Below are positions 47,439-56,734 of a stretch of DNA of 64,000 bases, in pieces. Positions within the stretch are counted from its first letter, which is position 1; the number at the start of each line of letters is the position of its first letter. Both the position numbers and the translations under genes were made by a program. The notes beneath the pieces are model-generated. The model ran no database searches, was not told the DNA's origin, and worked only from the letters and a program-made list of their open reading frames with translations. The DNA comes from Prochlorococcus marinus str. MIT 9302 (lineage in GTDB: Bacteria > Cyanobacteriota > Cyanobacteriia > PCC-6307 > Cyanobiaceae), in assembly GCF_000759975.1 (NCBI RefSeq), contig NZ_JNAM01000014.1, forward strand, positions 34,045-98,044, written 5' to 3'.

Positions 47439-48530
47439 TTAGACTGTTTCAGGAGCAGCTATAGGGTTTTCTTCAGTATCGTCAGTTTGCTCAAATAACA
47501 TTTGTTTGTATTTCGCAGCCATCTCTTCAGCTTTACTAAACACTTTCTGAGGATCAGTTAGCATATCCCCTGGTTCAGGTTCCAATGCTTTTGTAGATAA
47601 TGAAATTCTTCCTCTTTCCGAATCTAGGTCTATGATCATGACTTTCATTTGGTCACTAACATTTAAAACGTTATGAGGCGTCTCGATATGTTCATGACTG
47701 ATTTCAGAAATATGCAATAGACCACTAACTCCTCCAATATCAATAAAAGCTCCATAAGGCTTAATACCTTTAACAGAACCTACCACAACTTCACCAACCT
47801 CAAGCCTATTCATTTTTTTCTCGACTAAGGCTCTTCTATGACTTAATACTAATCTATTTCTCTCTTCATCAACTTCGAGAAATTTTAATGGTAGGTACTC
47901 ACCTTCTAAGTCATCTTTAATTTTTCGGGCACTTATATGTGACCCTGGGATAAAACCTCTCAATCCTTCAACTCTGACAAGAGCTCCACCTCTGTTCGTT
48001 GCGAAAACTTCAGAATAAATAGTTGCATCTTCTTTTTGCAGTTGTCTAACTCTTTCCCATGCCCTTTGATATTCAATTCTTCTAATCGAAAGTGCTAATT
48101 GACCATCTTCATTTTCTTCACTCATTATAAAAAATTCTCTGCTTTCTGAAGGTTGTAAAACATCATTTAGTCCTTCGACTCTATTTATCGAAACCTCCTG
48201 AACAGGCATAAACGCAGCTGTTTTTGCACCTATGTCTATCATCGCCCCTTTGGGCTCTAGAGCAAAAACGGTACCTTTTACAAGATCACCAGGCTTAAAG
48301 TTATAGTCATATTTACCTAAAAGTGATGCAAATTCCTCTTGAGTGAATCCTGCGTTATCAAAATCCGTATTTGTTCTGCTAGAGGAGGAGTCTGCTGAAG
48401 GTATATCGTTCTTTTCGAATGATAAATCTTCCTCATTTTGGGATACTGAATCATTATCTAATTCAGAAGAATTTTTAATTTCTTTATCTTCAGAAAGTTC
48501 TTTAATAGTTTGGGAAGAATTTTCGTTCAT
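47439..48530 (-). CDS. rpsA: 30S ribosomal protein S1
   Basis: A 363-residue protein with an acidic N-terminal tail (about 1-70) and three S1 (OB-fold) domains, the usual cyanobacterial/plastid arrangement. Segments are KYDYNFKPGDLVKGTVFALE with GAMIDIGAKTAAFMP, then TNRGGALVRVEGLRGFIPGS, and VGEVVVGSVKGIKPYGAFID followed by GLLHISEISHEH. It helps mRNA bind the 30S subunit. A short hairpin lies just ahead of the ATG, and nrdR is 110 bases upstream on the same strand. Confidence 0.96.
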   Translation of the reverse strand: MNENSSQTIKELSEDKEIKNSSELDNDSVSQNEEDLSFEKNDIPSADSSSSRTNTDFDNAGFTQEEFASLLGKYDYNFKPGDLVKGTVFALEPKGAMIDIGAKTAAFMPVQEVSINRVEGLNDVLQPSESREFFIMSEENEDGQLALSIRRIEYQRAWERVRQLQKEDATIYSEVFATNRGGALVRVEGLRGFIPGSHISARKIKDDLEGEYLPLKFLEVDEERNRLVLSHRRALVEKKMNRLEVGEVVVGSVKGIKPYGAFIDIGGVSGLLHISEISHEHIETPHNVLNVSDQMKVMIIDLDSERGRISLSTKALEPEPGDMLTDPQKVFSKAEEMAAKYKQMLFEQTDDTEENPIAAPETV

Positions 48531-48544
48531 TTGTTGAATCGCAG

Positions 48545-48559
48545 ACTACCTATGGTAGT
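48545..48559 (-). promoter_or_regulatory. Hairpin in the rpsA 5' untranslated region
   Basis: The perfect 6-bp inverted repeat ACTACC-TAT-GGTAGT ends 14 bases before the rpsA ATG. In the mRNA this gives a small stem-loop at the ribosome entry region, reminiscent of S1 autoregulation in other bacteria. Function is inferred only. Confidence 0.4.
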
Positions 48560-48640
48560 TAGAAAGGGATGCTACTAGCCTGCAAACCAATAGCAAAAAA
48601 ATATTTGTGTTTTATATTCTACACTTTAAGGCGCTGAATT

Positions 48641-49120
48641 TTATAAAATTGAAGCTAATTGATTTTTTGAACTGCCTTTTAGAGATTCGAGAGTAGAGAT
48701 AAAATCTTTTACGCCATTAAATTTTCTGTAAACTGAGGCATATCTTATATAAGCGACTTCGTTTTCTTTCCTGAGGCTTTTAAGTATTAATTCTCCAATT
48801 TGTGAGGATTTAATATCCTTATTAGAATCTTGTATGATTTGCGATTCAATTCCATCTACAAAATTAATTATTGCCTCACTACTGAAGGTAGTCTTTTCGC
48901 AAGCTCGTGAGATACCAGTAAATAATTTTTGTTTATCAAAAAATTCTCTGCTTCCATCTTTTTTAATAACTGAAACTGGCATTGTTTCAACTCTTTCATA
49001 AGTGGTGAATCTAAAGCTGCAATTTAAGCACTCTCTTCTTCTTCGAACACTTTTTCCACTATCAGCAGATCTTGATTCCAAAACTCTGCTATCTGTATTT
49101 TGACAGGTTGGACACTGCAT
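48641..49120 (-). CDS. nrdR: Transcriptional repressor NrdR
   Basis: A 159-residue zinc-ribbon/ATP-cone repressor of ribonucleotide reductase genes. The zinc ribbon is [17 protein letters not shown] with [13 protein letters not shown] (four cysteines at 3, 6, 31 and 34), then the ATP-cone starts at [16 protein letters not shown]. Full family length. It is not adjacent to nrd genes here. Confidence 0.96.
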   Translation of the reverse strand: MQCPTCQNTDSRVLESRSADSGKSVRRRRECLNCSFRFTTYERVETMPVSVIKKDGSREFFDKQKLFTGISRACEKTTFSSEAIINFVDGIESQIIQDSNKDIKSSQIGELILKSLRKENEVAYIRYASVYRKFNGVKDFISTLESLKGSSKNQLASIL

Positions 49121-49184
49121 GTAGTGAAATAATTTGAACCTTAACTCTAATAGTAGAGTAATATGCTAATTATGAAAAGTAAAA

Positions 49185-49215
49185 AAAAAACCTCTTATTT
49201 TAAAGAGGTTTTTTT
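49185..49215. terminator. Bidirectional intrinsic terminator after psbT
   Basis: The stem AAAAAACCTCTT (49185-49196) pairs with AAGAGGTTTTTT (49203-49214) around a 6-base loop. On the minus strand the A-run becomes U-rich, so it ends the psbB-psbT transcript right after psbT and insulates nrdR. Confidence 0.85.
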
Positions 49216-49219
49216 ATGA

Positions 49220-49318
49220 TCATTTTTTATCGAATTTAGGGGGGTCTCTAAAGGCGACAGCAAAGAATAAAGTAACAACTGCGAGAGTTAAAATTAGAAC
49301 GTATGCAAAAGCTTCCAT
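49220..49318 (-). CDS. psbT: Photosystem II protein T
   Basis: A 32-residue single-helix PSII subunit, starting [20 protein letters not shown] and ending RDPPKFDKK, canonical for PsbT. It starts 23 bases after the psbB stop on the same strand, the standard cyanobacterial order. Confidence 0.97.
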   Translation of the reverse strand: MEAFAYVLILTLAVVTLFFAVAFRDPPKFDKK

Positions 49319-49341
49319 AAAATTAAGTAATAAAGTTTAGT

Positions 49342-50865
49342 TTAAACCCTGCCTGGGATTCTTCTTGTGGATTCGTCACCAAGCTTCTTGAATAAACCAA
49401 ATTCAACTTGGTCCCCAATCTCAGCGTCAATTCCAGCGAAGGAATTTCTGTAAAGAGTTCTTGAAGCATGCCACCAGTGGCCAAACAAGAATAGCAATCC
49501 GAAACATAAATGTGCATATGTAAACCATGCTCTTGGGGAGCTTCTGAATACACCGTCAGATTTATAAGTTTCTCTGTCGAACTTGAATGCTTCTCCAAGC
49601 TGCGCTTTTCTAGCTAATCTTTTGACTACTGCAGGATCAGTAAATGTTTGACCATTTAAGTCTCCTCCATAGATAGTTGCTGTAATGCCAGTTTGCTCAA
49701 ATGAATACTTCGCTTCGGCTCTTCTAAATGGAATATCGGCTCTTACATTACCTTCTTTATCTTCAAGTATAACTGGGAAGTTTTCAAAGAAATTAGGTAT
49801 TCTTCTAACTTCTAAATCGTTACCTTCCTTATCTTGAAAAGCAATGTGACCTTGCCAACCAGTTGGTAAACCATCACCATTAACGAGAGCTCCAACTCTG
49901 AACAATCCTCCCTTAGCAGGACTATTACCAACATAATCGTAGAAGGCTAATTTCTCCGGTATTGATGCATATGCCTCTTCTTTAGTGGCACCATTATCCA
50001 TTGCACTTTGAACCCTTCTATTAATTTCAGTTTTGAAATAGCCTGAGTCCCATTGATATCTTGTAGGTCCAAATAACTCAACTGGAGTTGTCGCTGAGCC
50101 GTACCACATTGTGCCTGCAACGACAAAAGATACAAAAAGTACAGCAGCTAGAGCACTAGCTAGAACTCCTTCAAGACTTCCAAGTTTTAATGCCCTATAA
50201 AGTCTTTCTCCAGGTCTATTGGTAATGTGAAAAATACCTCCAATGATACCCATTAGCCCAGCCGCAATATGATTTGCAACTATTCCTCCTGGATTGAAAG
50301 GATTAAATCCATCAACTCCCCAAGAAGGAGATACGGGCTCTACATGACCAGTTAAGCCATAAGGATCAGAAACCCAAATCCCCACATTTGCGCAATGAAA
50401 TGCTCCAAAGCCAAAGCATGTAAGTCCAGCTAGAAGAAGATGAATTCCAAAGATTCTTGGCAGATCAAGAGCTGGCTCACCTGTTCTTGAATCTTCCCAT
50501 AAATCTAAGTCCCAATATGTCCAGTGCCATATGGAGGCCAACATCAATAGTCCGCTAAATACAATGTGTGCAGCAGCAACACCTTCAAAACTCCAGAATC
50601 CAGGATCAACTCCTGTAGCACCTGTAATATCCCATCCATTCCAACTACTTGTGATACCTAGTCTAGCCATGAAAGGCATAACGTACATTCCCTGTCTCCA
50701 CATAGGATTGAGAACAGCATCAGATGGATCAAAAATGGCTAATTCATAAAGAGCCATTGAACCGGCCCAGCCGGCTAATAATGCAGTATGCATAAGATGC
50801 ACAGCAAGTAGTCGACCTGGGTCATTAATAACTACTGTGTGAACTCGATACCAAGGCAATCCCAT
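49342..50865 (-). CDS. psbB: Photosystem II CP47 chlorophyll-binding protein
   Basis: A 507-residue PSII core antenna protein with six membrane helices and a large lumenal loop (about 260-440). The start [20 protein letters not shown] is canonical, with histidine ligands in the helices such as [15 protein letters not shown] and [15 protein letters not shown]. It ends STRRIPGRV. The 222-bp upstream region is shared with the divergent ferredoxin gene. Confidence 0.99.
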   Translation of the reverse strand: MGLPWYRVHTVVINDPGRLLAVHLMHTALLAGWAGSMALYELAIFDPSDAVLNPMWRQGMYVMPFMARLGITSSWNGWDITGATGVDPGFWSFEGVAAAHIVFSGLLMLASIWHWTYWDLDLWEDSRTGEPALDLPRIFGIHLLLAGLTCFGFGAFHCANVGIWVSDPYGLTGHVEPVSPSWGVDGFNPFNPGGIVANHIAAGLMGIIGGIFHITNRPGERLYRALKLGSLEGVLASALAAVLFVSFVVAGTMWYGSATTPVELFGPTRYQWDSGYFKTEINRRVQSAMDNGATKEEAYASIPEKLAFYDYVGNSPAKGGLFRVGALVNGDGLPTGWQGHIAFQDKEGNDLEVRRIPNFFENFPVILEDKEGNVRADIPFRRAEAKYSFEQTGITATIYGGDLNGQTFTDPAVVKRLARKAQLGEAFKFDRETYKSDGVFRSSPRAWFTYAHLCFGLLFLFGHWWHASRTLYRNSFAGIDAEIGDQVEFGLFKKLGDESTRRIPGRV

Positions 50866-51087
50866 CGGTTAATTTCTAGTAACTATGCTGAATAAACAGC
50901 TAAACATCATGATAGTAAGGGTTTTTTAGTCTTTCAGGGATTTTTGTAAATAAATTTATTTTCTTGCAAAAATTGGGCAAATCAATTTACATTACTGAGT
51001 TTTCAAGGAATTTTTGACTAAAAAATGTTAATATTTTGGTCACAATTCTCAAAGTAAAGCGCCAAAATAAGAAAAATAACTAAAAAA

Positions 51088-51450
51088 ATGGCAACTATTA
51101 GATTCATCCGTGAGGATTTAGAAATTCAATGCAATTCTGGTGAAAATTTAAGGGAACTAGTAATGAAAGAGAACTTACAACTCTATGGATTAAAAGGTAT
51201 TTTAGGAAACTGTGGAGGAGCAGGACAATGTAGTACATGTTTCATTTCTGTTGAAGGAGGAAGCAAAAATTCCTTGAGCCCACTAACTTCTGTTGAGGAA
51301 GAGAAACTTAAAAATAGACCAGAAAATTGGAGACTTGCATGCCAAACATTAATAAAATCCTCTGCAGTAATTTTAACAAAACCACAATCTCCTCCTTCAA
51401 ACTTAGAAGAACTTAAAAAAAATAGTGAAATTAAAAAATTACCTCGCTAA
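51088..51450 (+). CDS. 2Fe-2S ferredoxin
   Basis: A 120-residue soluble ferredoxin with cluster cysteines C42, C48, C51 and C85 in GNCGGAGQCSTC and RLACQT. The spacing is C-X5-C-X2-C-X33-C, closer to adrenodoxin-type than to the C-X4-C-X2-C-X29 of photosynthetic PetF. The tail is basic and polar. Conserved position beside psbB and psbM suggests a role tied to PSII or its biogenesis, but the partner is unknown. Confidence 0.9.
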   Translation: MATIRFIREDLEIQCNSGENLRELVMKENLQLYGLKGILGNCGGAGQCSTCFISVEGGSKNSLSPLTSVEEEKLKNRPENWRLACQTLIKSSAVILTKPQSPPSNLEELKKNSEIKKLPR

Positions 51451-51553
51451 ATTGTTTAAGACTGTTAATCAGTTGATAATATTTATTGATTTTTCCACTT
51501 TAGTTCAAGTTAAATGTCTATAGTCTTAATACTTATTAGAACTGTAAATTTAA

Positions 51554-51706
51554 ATGGAAACAACTAATTTTGGATTCGTAGCTAGTCTTTTATTCGTTGG
51601 GGTACCAACAATATTCCTTATAGGTTTATTTATTTCTACTCAAGATGGCGAAAAATCAAGCTTCTTCTCAGAATCCGGTAAAGGTAAGCTTGGCCCAAAA
51701 CGTTAA
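51554..51706 (+). CDS. psbM: Photosystem II protein M
   Basis: A 50-residue single-helix PSII subunit at the dimer interface, starting METTNFGFVASLLFVGVPTI and with a Prochlorococcus-type polar C-terminal extension ending KGKLGPKR. It lies 103 bases after the ferredoxin gene and 10 bases before prmC. Confidence 0.97.
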   Translation: METTNFGFVASLLFVGVPTIFLIGLFISTQDGEKSSFFSESGKGKLGPKR

Positions 51707-51716
51707 ACTTTCATAA

Positions 51717-52586
51717 ATGCCTAGCATTTCTGTAAAAGAATTTTTATTTTGGAAAAAAACACAACTTTCTAAAGGGGGAGATCATCAATCTCTTGCTCTT
51801 TTACTTGATTCTATAGGCGGTATATCAAATAGTGATCTCAACCTATCTAGGATTAAGTCTAGTGATAATTTGTATTTAAAAAAAAACTTAGGTTATCTAG
51901 AATCCCTTTGGGATGATCATTTACTAAATTCTTCGCCTATACAATACCTTTGTGGGATAACTTTTTGGAGGGATTTAAAGTTAGAAGTTACAGATAAAAT
52001 ACTTATTCCTAGGCCAGAGACAGAACTTATAGTTGATATTGTATTTAAGATATTTGCAAAGAAATCACAAAAATTATTTTTTGCTGAATTAGGAACTGGA
52101 TCAGGCGCTATCAGTATTGCTTTGGCATTAGCTTATCCATTGTGGGATGGTATAGCAACTGATATTGATCAAGACATTTTAGAAATAGCTAATAAAAATT
52201 ATATGAATTGTTCTGATAAATCTAATTTGAAATTTTCTTGTGGACATTGGTGGAATCCTCTTGAAAGTTTTAAAGGAAAATTCGATCTAGCTATTTCAAA
52301 CCCGCCATATATTCCTAAAGAGACTTATGAAAAATTACCCGAAGAAGTTAAAAATTTCGAACCAAAAATTGCTTTATTAGGAGGTGAAGATGGTTTAAAA
52401 CACATAAGAGAAATAATTCAAAAAGCACCATTTTTTTTGAGAGAGAAGGGATGGCTAATTTTAGAGAATCATTTTGATCAAGGTGAAAAAGTAAAACAAC
52501 TACTTATTAAAAATAAATTTAAATCAGTAGAAATTGTAAATGATCTTTCAGGTGTTGGTAGGTTTACCATTGGGAGATATAAATAG
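51717..52586 (+). CDS. prmC: Release-factor glutamine methyltransferase
   Basis: A 289-residue SAM-dependent enzyme that methylates the GGQ glutamine of peptide release factors. Motifs are the N-terminal PIQYLCGITFWRDLKLEV, IPRPETELIVD, the SAM-binding FAELGTGSGAISIALA, and the catalytic SNPPYIPKE. tsaC follows 22 bases later, a common pairing. Confidence 0.95.
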   Translation: MPSISVKEFLFWKKTQLSKGGDHQSLALLLDSIGGISNSDLNLSRIKSSDNLYLKKNLGYLESLWDDHLLNSSPIQYLCGITFWRDLKLEVTDKILIPRPETELIVDIVFKIFAKKSQKLFFAELGTGSGAISIALALAYPLWDGIATDIDQDILEIANKNYMNCSDKSNLKFSCGHWWNPLESFKGKFDLAISNPPYIPKETYEKLPEEVKNFEPKIALLGGEDGLKHIREIIQKAPFFLREKGWLILENHFDQGEKVKQLLIKNKFKSVEIVNDLSGVGRFTIGRYK

Positions 52587-52608
52587 ATTATTATTGGTAA
52601 TAATCTAA

Positions 52609-53190
52609 ATGAATTTAATAAACTGCGAATCAGCTTTGAAGACGCTTAAAAGTGGTTTACCTATAATTTTCCCCACAGATACATTACCTGCAATTGGATG
52701 CTTGCCAAAATTTTCACAAATTATTTATGAGTTTAAAAAAAGAGATAGAAATAAACCTTTAATTCTTATGGGATCAGAGCAAAAAACATTACTAGATTAT
52801 GTTCACAAATCAGCTAAAGAAGATTACGAAAATATAGCTTCAAAATATTGGCCTGGAGCTCTGACAATGGTAGTACCTTCTTCAGAAAGGCAGACTGCAA
52901 TCCTCACAAGCAACGATCTTACTCTTGGTTTAAGAATTCCAAATTTAGATATGGCTCAAGCTCTTTTGGAAATAACTGGCCCATTGTTAACTTCAAGTGC
53001 AAATATTTCAGGCCTCCCGGGATCAATTACAGCTGAAGGGGTTGCTTTAGACTTTCCTTCTATAGAAATTCTAGGCCCTATTCCATGGGCAAAAAGTAGT
53101 GGCAAAGCGAGTACTATAATATCTTGGAAGAAAAGTGGTGATTGGAGTTTGATTAGAGAAGGAGAAGTATTAGTTAGGGAATTGTATTAA
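52609..53190 (+). CDS. tsaC: Threonylcarbamoyl-AMP synthase (TsaC/Sua5/YwlC)
   Basis: A 193-residue enzyme for the first step of t6A37 tRNA modification. Visible are GLPIIFPTDTLPAIGCLPKF, YEFKKRDRNKPLILMGSEQK, YWPGALTMVVPS and the C-terminal LLTSSANISGLPG. It lacks the extra Sua5 domain. The stop codon overlaps the ATG of the next small gene by one base. Confidence 0.94.
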   Translation: MNLINCESALKTLKSGLPIIFPTDTLPAIGCLPKFSQIIYEFKKRDRNKPLILMGSEQKTLLDYVHKSAKEDYENIASKYWPGALTMVVPSSERQTAILTSNDLTLGLRIPNLDMAQALLEITGPLLTSSANISGLPGSITAEGVALDFPSIEILGPIPWAKSSGKASTIISWKKSGDWSLIREGEVLVRELY

Positions 53191-53357
53191 TGTTTCTATT
53201 ATTATTTTTTGTTTTATTAATTCAACTTTTTACTTCTTGGATATTTGAACCCCTGGGTTCTTTTTTAGAGTATGTTCTTGAAATAAGATTATTTCCAATC
53301 ATTGCTCTAATAGGTTTTATTTTATTATTTTCGGCAAAAACTATTGAACAGAATTAA
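53190..53357 (+). CDS. Small two-helix membrane protein of unknown function
   Basis: A 55-residue reading frame whose ATG overlaps the tsaC stop (TAATG). The sequence MFLLLFFVLLIQLFTSWIFE forms one hydrophobic helix, a short charged link (EYVLEIR) follows, and LFPIIALIGFILLFSAKTIE forms a second. The layout of two membrane helices with a tight translational link to tsaC suggests a real gene. I do not recognise the family. It ends 11 bases before the convergent tRNA-Thr. Confidence 0.6.
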   Translation: MFLLLFFVLLIQLFTSWIFEPLGSFLEYVLEIRLFPIIALIGFILLFSAKTIEQN

Positions 53358-53368
53358 ATAAACCAAAA

Positions 53369-53440
53369 TGCCGGCTAACAGATTTGAACTGATGACCTTC
53401 GCTTTACAAAAGCGCTGCTCTACCGCTGAGCTAAGCCGGC
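53369..53440 (-). tRNA. tRNA-Thr (TGT)
   Basis: The minus strand gives a full cloverleaf: acceptor GCCGGCT / AGCCGGC, D-arm AGCTCAGCGGTAGAGC, anticodon stem GCGCT / AAGCG region with loop TTTGTAA (anticodon TGT), T-arm GTTCAAATC, discriminator A. CCA is not encoded. It lies downstream of minE on the same strand. Confidence 0.95.
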
Positions 53441-53505
53441 AATCTCTCCATCTTACAATTAGGGAGGGTCAATTATCAGATTTTTTTTAGCTTTTTTTAA
53501 ATTTA

Positions 53506-53841
53506 TTACTTTTTGATATCTTTATCAGTTTTTTCAGTTTTTTCAGTTTTTTTAAATTTTATTTCTCCTGAAATAGTTCTTTTGATTGGTAAATTAGCCA
53601 CTAATGCCGTCATTCTATCCTCAGTCTCTAAACTTACTGCTACCTCTTCAAAATCAATCTCAACATATCTAGCAACAACATCGAGGATTTCTTTCCTCAT
53701 TTTATCCAAAAGATCAGTTGTTAATGAACTCATATCAACTCTGTCATGAGCTAGTACAAGTTGTAATCTTTCTCTAGCTGTATTTGCACTAGACGTTTCT
53801 CTGCCTAGTAATTTATTTATAAGATCTCTTAGAGTCATCAT
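53506..53841 (-). CDS. minE: Cell division topological specificity factor MinE
   Basis: A 111-residue protein. The anti-MinCD part is [20 protein letters not shown] and the topological domain contains [16 protein letters not shown] with [14 protein letters not shown]. The C-terminal tail is a low-complexity lysine/threonine/glutamate repeat ([12 protein letters not shown]) made by a 9-base tandem repeat. It starts one base after minD ends. Confidence 0.95.
   Translation of the reverse strand: MMTLRDLINKLLGRETSSANTARERLQLVLAHDRVDMSSLTTDLLDKMRKEILDVVARYVEIDFEEVAVSLETEDRMTALVANLPIKRTISGEIKFKKTEKTEKTDKDIKK
53526..53552. repeat. Nine-base tandem repeat (CAGTTTTTT)3 in minE
   Basis: Three copies of cag followed by six T (the last with a seventh) encode the repeated Lys-Thr-Glu tail of MinE on the minus strand. 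Copy change would keep the frame but alter tail length. Confidence 0.85.
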
Positions 53842-53842
53842 T

Positions 53843-54658
53843 TTAAAAAACCTTTGTTTGCATTAATCTCATGAATTTATCTTTAAGGCTTTTACCTTCT
53901 TTTTTGGGGTCAATAATTGGTACATCTTTATCTGTAAGTCTTTGAGAAACATTCAAATAGCATTTTTTTGCTGGAGATCTGCCATCTGTGAGTGTTAATG
54001 GTTCGCCTCGATTTGTACTAATTATTACTTGTTCATCTTCTAAAACAATACCTAATAAAGGTAAAGAAAGTATACCTTGAACATCTTCGATAGATAGCAT
54101 TTCTTGACTAGCCATCATGTTAGGACGTACTCGATTGATTACAAGCTGAATAGGCTCAATATCAGAAGTATTAAGAATTCCTATTACTCTATCGGCATCT
54201 CGTACTGCAGATAATTCTGGGTTGGTAACAACAATAGCTTCTTTACAAGCTGCAAGAGCGTTTTTAAAACCATCCTCTACTCCAGCTGGACAATCTACTA
54301 AAACAAAATCAAATTTTTCACTAAGCAGCTCACTAATTTTTTTCATATCTTCCGGCTTCATCCAATCCAACATCCTGGGATCTCCAGCAGGTAAAAGGGC
54401 AAGATTGGGCTCCTTTTTATGCCTTACTAATGCTTGGTCTAGACGACAATTTTTGTCTAAAACATCTTGAGCAGTATAAATAATACGATTTTCTAATCCT
54501 AGAAGAAGATCTAAATTTCTTAAGCCAAAATCAGCATCTAATACAGCAGTGGTCGCTCCGCTGTTGGCAAGTGCTATGCCTAGGTTTGCAGTTAAAGTTG
54601 TTTTACCAACTCCGCCTTTGCCTGAACAAATTAATATTGTGCGTGTATTTTCCGCCAC
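53843..54658 (-). CDS. minD: Septum site-determining ATPase MinD
   Basis: A 271-residue membrane-associated ATPase. The deviant Walker A is [17 protein letters not shown], with [34 protein letters not shown] and [14 protein letters not shown]. The C-terminus ends in [13 protein letters not shown], an amphipathic membrane-targeting helix. It lies between minC and minE. Confidence 0.97.
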   Translation of the reverse strand: MAENTRTILICSGKGGVGKTTLTANLGIALANSGATTAVLDADFGLRNLDLLLGLENRIIYTAQDVLDKNCRLDQALVRHKKEPNLALLPAGDPRMLDWMKPEDMKKISELLSEKFDFVLVDCPAGVEDGFKNALAACKEAIVVTNPELSAVRDADRVIGILNTSDIEPIQLVINRVRPNMMASQEMLSIEDVQGILSLPLLGIVLEDEQVIISTNRGEPLTLTDGRSPAKKCYLNVSQRLTDKDVPIIDPKKEGKSLKDKFMRLMQTKVF

Positions 54659-54769
54659 GAAATTAAGGATTTTTTAAATAATAAGACCACTTTCAGAAAG
54701 TTAAATATTTTAAATATTAAGTAATTCTTAAGTTTATAAAGTTTGAATTAATTTATTTCAAATCATTGA

Positions 54770-55429
54770 TTAATTTTTAGTTTCTATTATGTAAGGCTTG
54801 ATATTTATGGTTTGTTTATCTACTACTGCAATTTCAGGATAATAGTTTTTGGGCTTATCCTTTGGTCCAATAGCTACTACATCAGCAATTCTTAACTGTA
54901 AAGGGTTTAAATAAAGTGATGCAATAGAAGCATTTTTATTTCCACCCTTTCCTGCGAAGGCAATCCCTAGTAGTTTGCCCCAAACATAAATATTCTTTTT
55001 GGCTGAAACTAAGGCTCCTGGATTGACATCTCCAATAATACATAGGTTTCCATTCGAAGATATTCTATCTCCTGACCTTACTGTCCCCTCTAGAAGGAGA
55101 TCGTCTTTCTTTTTTGAATCTTGAAGAAGTAACTTAGCCTTGACCTCGTGCTCTTTCAAAAAAAATGAATCTATTTTTAAAGACTTTCCGGCTAATATTG
55201 TATCTCTATCATTTGAGTAAAGGCGCAAAGAATAAACATTGATTTTGTTAAAATTATTTTTTAATTTTGATAACTGATGGGAAGTTATTGTTTCATTTAT
55301 TGCGAAAAATTTTACTTCAAGATGGCCTTTGATTAAAGAAAATTTTTTGAAATTTTCATGGATATTCTCCAGATTATCAAAAGATGTAATTTCTAGATTG
55401 TTACTTGTATTATTTATGATTATTTTCAT
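54770..55429 (-). CDS. minC: Septum site-determining protein MinC
   Basis: A 219-residue division inhibitor. The C-terminal beta-helix domain has the hallmark LLLEGTVRSGDRISSNGNLC, then IIGDVNPGALVSAKKNIYVW and GKLLGIAFAGKGGNKNASI. The N-terminal FtsZ-inhibiting part is diverged, as usual in cyanobacteria. The order minC-minD-minE reads in the expected direction. Confidence 0.93.
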   Translation of the reverse strand: MKIIINNTSNNLEITSFDNLENIHENFKKFSLIKGHLEVKFFAINETITSHQLSKLKNNFNKINVYSLRLYSNDRDTILAGKSLKIDSFFLKEHEVKAKLLLQDSKKKDDLLLEGTVRSGDRISSNGNLCIIGDVNPGALVSAKKNIYVWGKLLGIAFAGKGGNKNASIASLYLNPLQLRIADVVAIGPKDKPKNYYPEIAVVDKQTINIKPYIIETKN

Positions 55430-55439
55430 TGAATAAAAA

Positions 55440-56696
55440 TTAGGAATTATTTTTTATTAATAAAATTTGATTTCTAATTTCATTTTTGATCACATTTGGG
55501 TAAATAATAAGGGAACTTTCATTGGATTTCATTAAAGTTTTTATTAATGAAGAACTATTTTCTAATGAGCTTTGATAAGTACCATCCCATATCTTTAATG
55601 CATTGTTAGATTCAAAACCTTTAAATGATCTTTCCTTGATTCCACAAAATGTTTCTGAATCATAATTATTTGTTTCACATAATTTTCTAGCAAATGCAAG
55701 TATTTTTAGTCTATCTATTTTACTTAAAAAACTTATGTCTGATGCTTTTAATAAATCTCTATCAATAAACATTTTGCATAGGGTAGAAAGTGGCTCGAAA
55801 GATTCATCTTTCCATCTAATTAAATGGTAGTAAAAGGTTATATCGTCATTTTTTATGAAATCATCAAAATCAATATTTTTAGGTGAAAATATCCATTTAT
55901 ATAATGATCTATCTATCCAGATTTTCTTGTTAAAATTATATTTTATTGTGGATATTATTTTTTCAAGAATCCATGTTGAGATTTCGTTAATTCTGTGATT
56001 ATAGATGGTTCTGTACATTAAGTTTCTTAGTACTAAGAAATGCTCAATAGCAATAACTCCTTTAGGTTTGATTGCAATATTCCCATCAGGTGAAAAAGTA
56101 AGACCTGAAATAATTCTTTCTAAATCTACCAAGCCATATTTTGTCCCTGTATTGTAACTATCTCGTAAAAGATAATCCATACGATCGCAATCTATTTCAC
56201 TGCTAATCAATGTTTTTAAAGGTTTTGAAAATAGTTGGTTTGATTCAAATAAGTCTGCTATTGCTCTAGGTAATTCGTTGTCATATTTTTTGAGTATAGA
56301 GTTGATTGGAGAATAATTTTTAACTAATTTTTGAGACCATTGTTCGTGATTGTGATCGAATATTGCTTCACTGGAATGGCTCAAAGGTCCATGACCTAAA
56401 TCATGTAATAGTGCCGCTCCATATAGAACAAATTTATTTCCACAAAATGAAGATTTACTTTCAATTAACCTCTGGTATATTTTTCTCGCGATACAAAAAA
56501 CGCCAATTGAGTGAGTAAATCTACTTGATTCTGCACCATGAAAAATCAATGATGCCGCACCTAATTGTTTTATTCTTCTTAATCTTTGAAAAGCAATCGT
56601 ATCAATTAATTCCATAATCATTAATTCTTCCGGCTTCCCTGAATCAAATACTATTTCTTTGTGAATTGGGTCATGAAAAATTCTTTTAAGACTCAT
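55440..56696 (-). CDS. HD domain phosphohydrolase, dGTPase-like
   Basis: A 418-residue protein with the HD motif in LYGAALLHDLGHGPLSHSSE, an upstream SSRFTHSIGVFCIAR histidine and the later EIDCDRMDYLLRD aspartate. The N-terminus KRIFHDPIHKEIVFDSGK is typical of the SAMHD1/YwfO-like group that hydrolyses dNTPs. Substrate is unproven. It lies between ctpA and minC on one strand, 10 bases before minC. Confidence 0.88.
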   Translation of the reverse strand: MSLKRIFHDPIHKEIVFDSGKPEELMIMELIDTIAFQRLRRIKQLGAASLIFHGAESSRFTHSIGVFCIARKIYQRLIESKSSFCGNKFVLYGAALLHDLGHGPLSHSSEAIFDHNHEQWSQKLVKNYSPINSILKKYDNELPRAIADLFESNQLFSKPLKTLISSEIDCDRMDYLLRDSYNTGTKYGLVDLERIISGLTFSPDGNIAIKPKGVIAIEHFLVLRNLMYRTIYNHRINEISTWILEKIISTIKYNFNKKIWIDRSLYKWIFSPKNIDFDDFIKNDDITFYYHLIRWKDESFEPLSTLCKMFIDRDLLKASDISFLSKIDRLKILAFARKLCETNNYDSETFCGIKERSFKGFESNNALKIWDGTYQSSLENSSSLIKTLMKSNESSLIIYPNVIKNEIRNQILLIKNNS

Positions 56697-56734
56697 AATT
56701 GTTTAAAGTTTTCTGTCTATAAATCTTTTGATGC

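Noticed and set aside
49323..49598. A 91-codon frame within the 3' end of psbB
   Set aside because: Same strand but shifted frame inside the highly conserved CP47 gene; a shadow.
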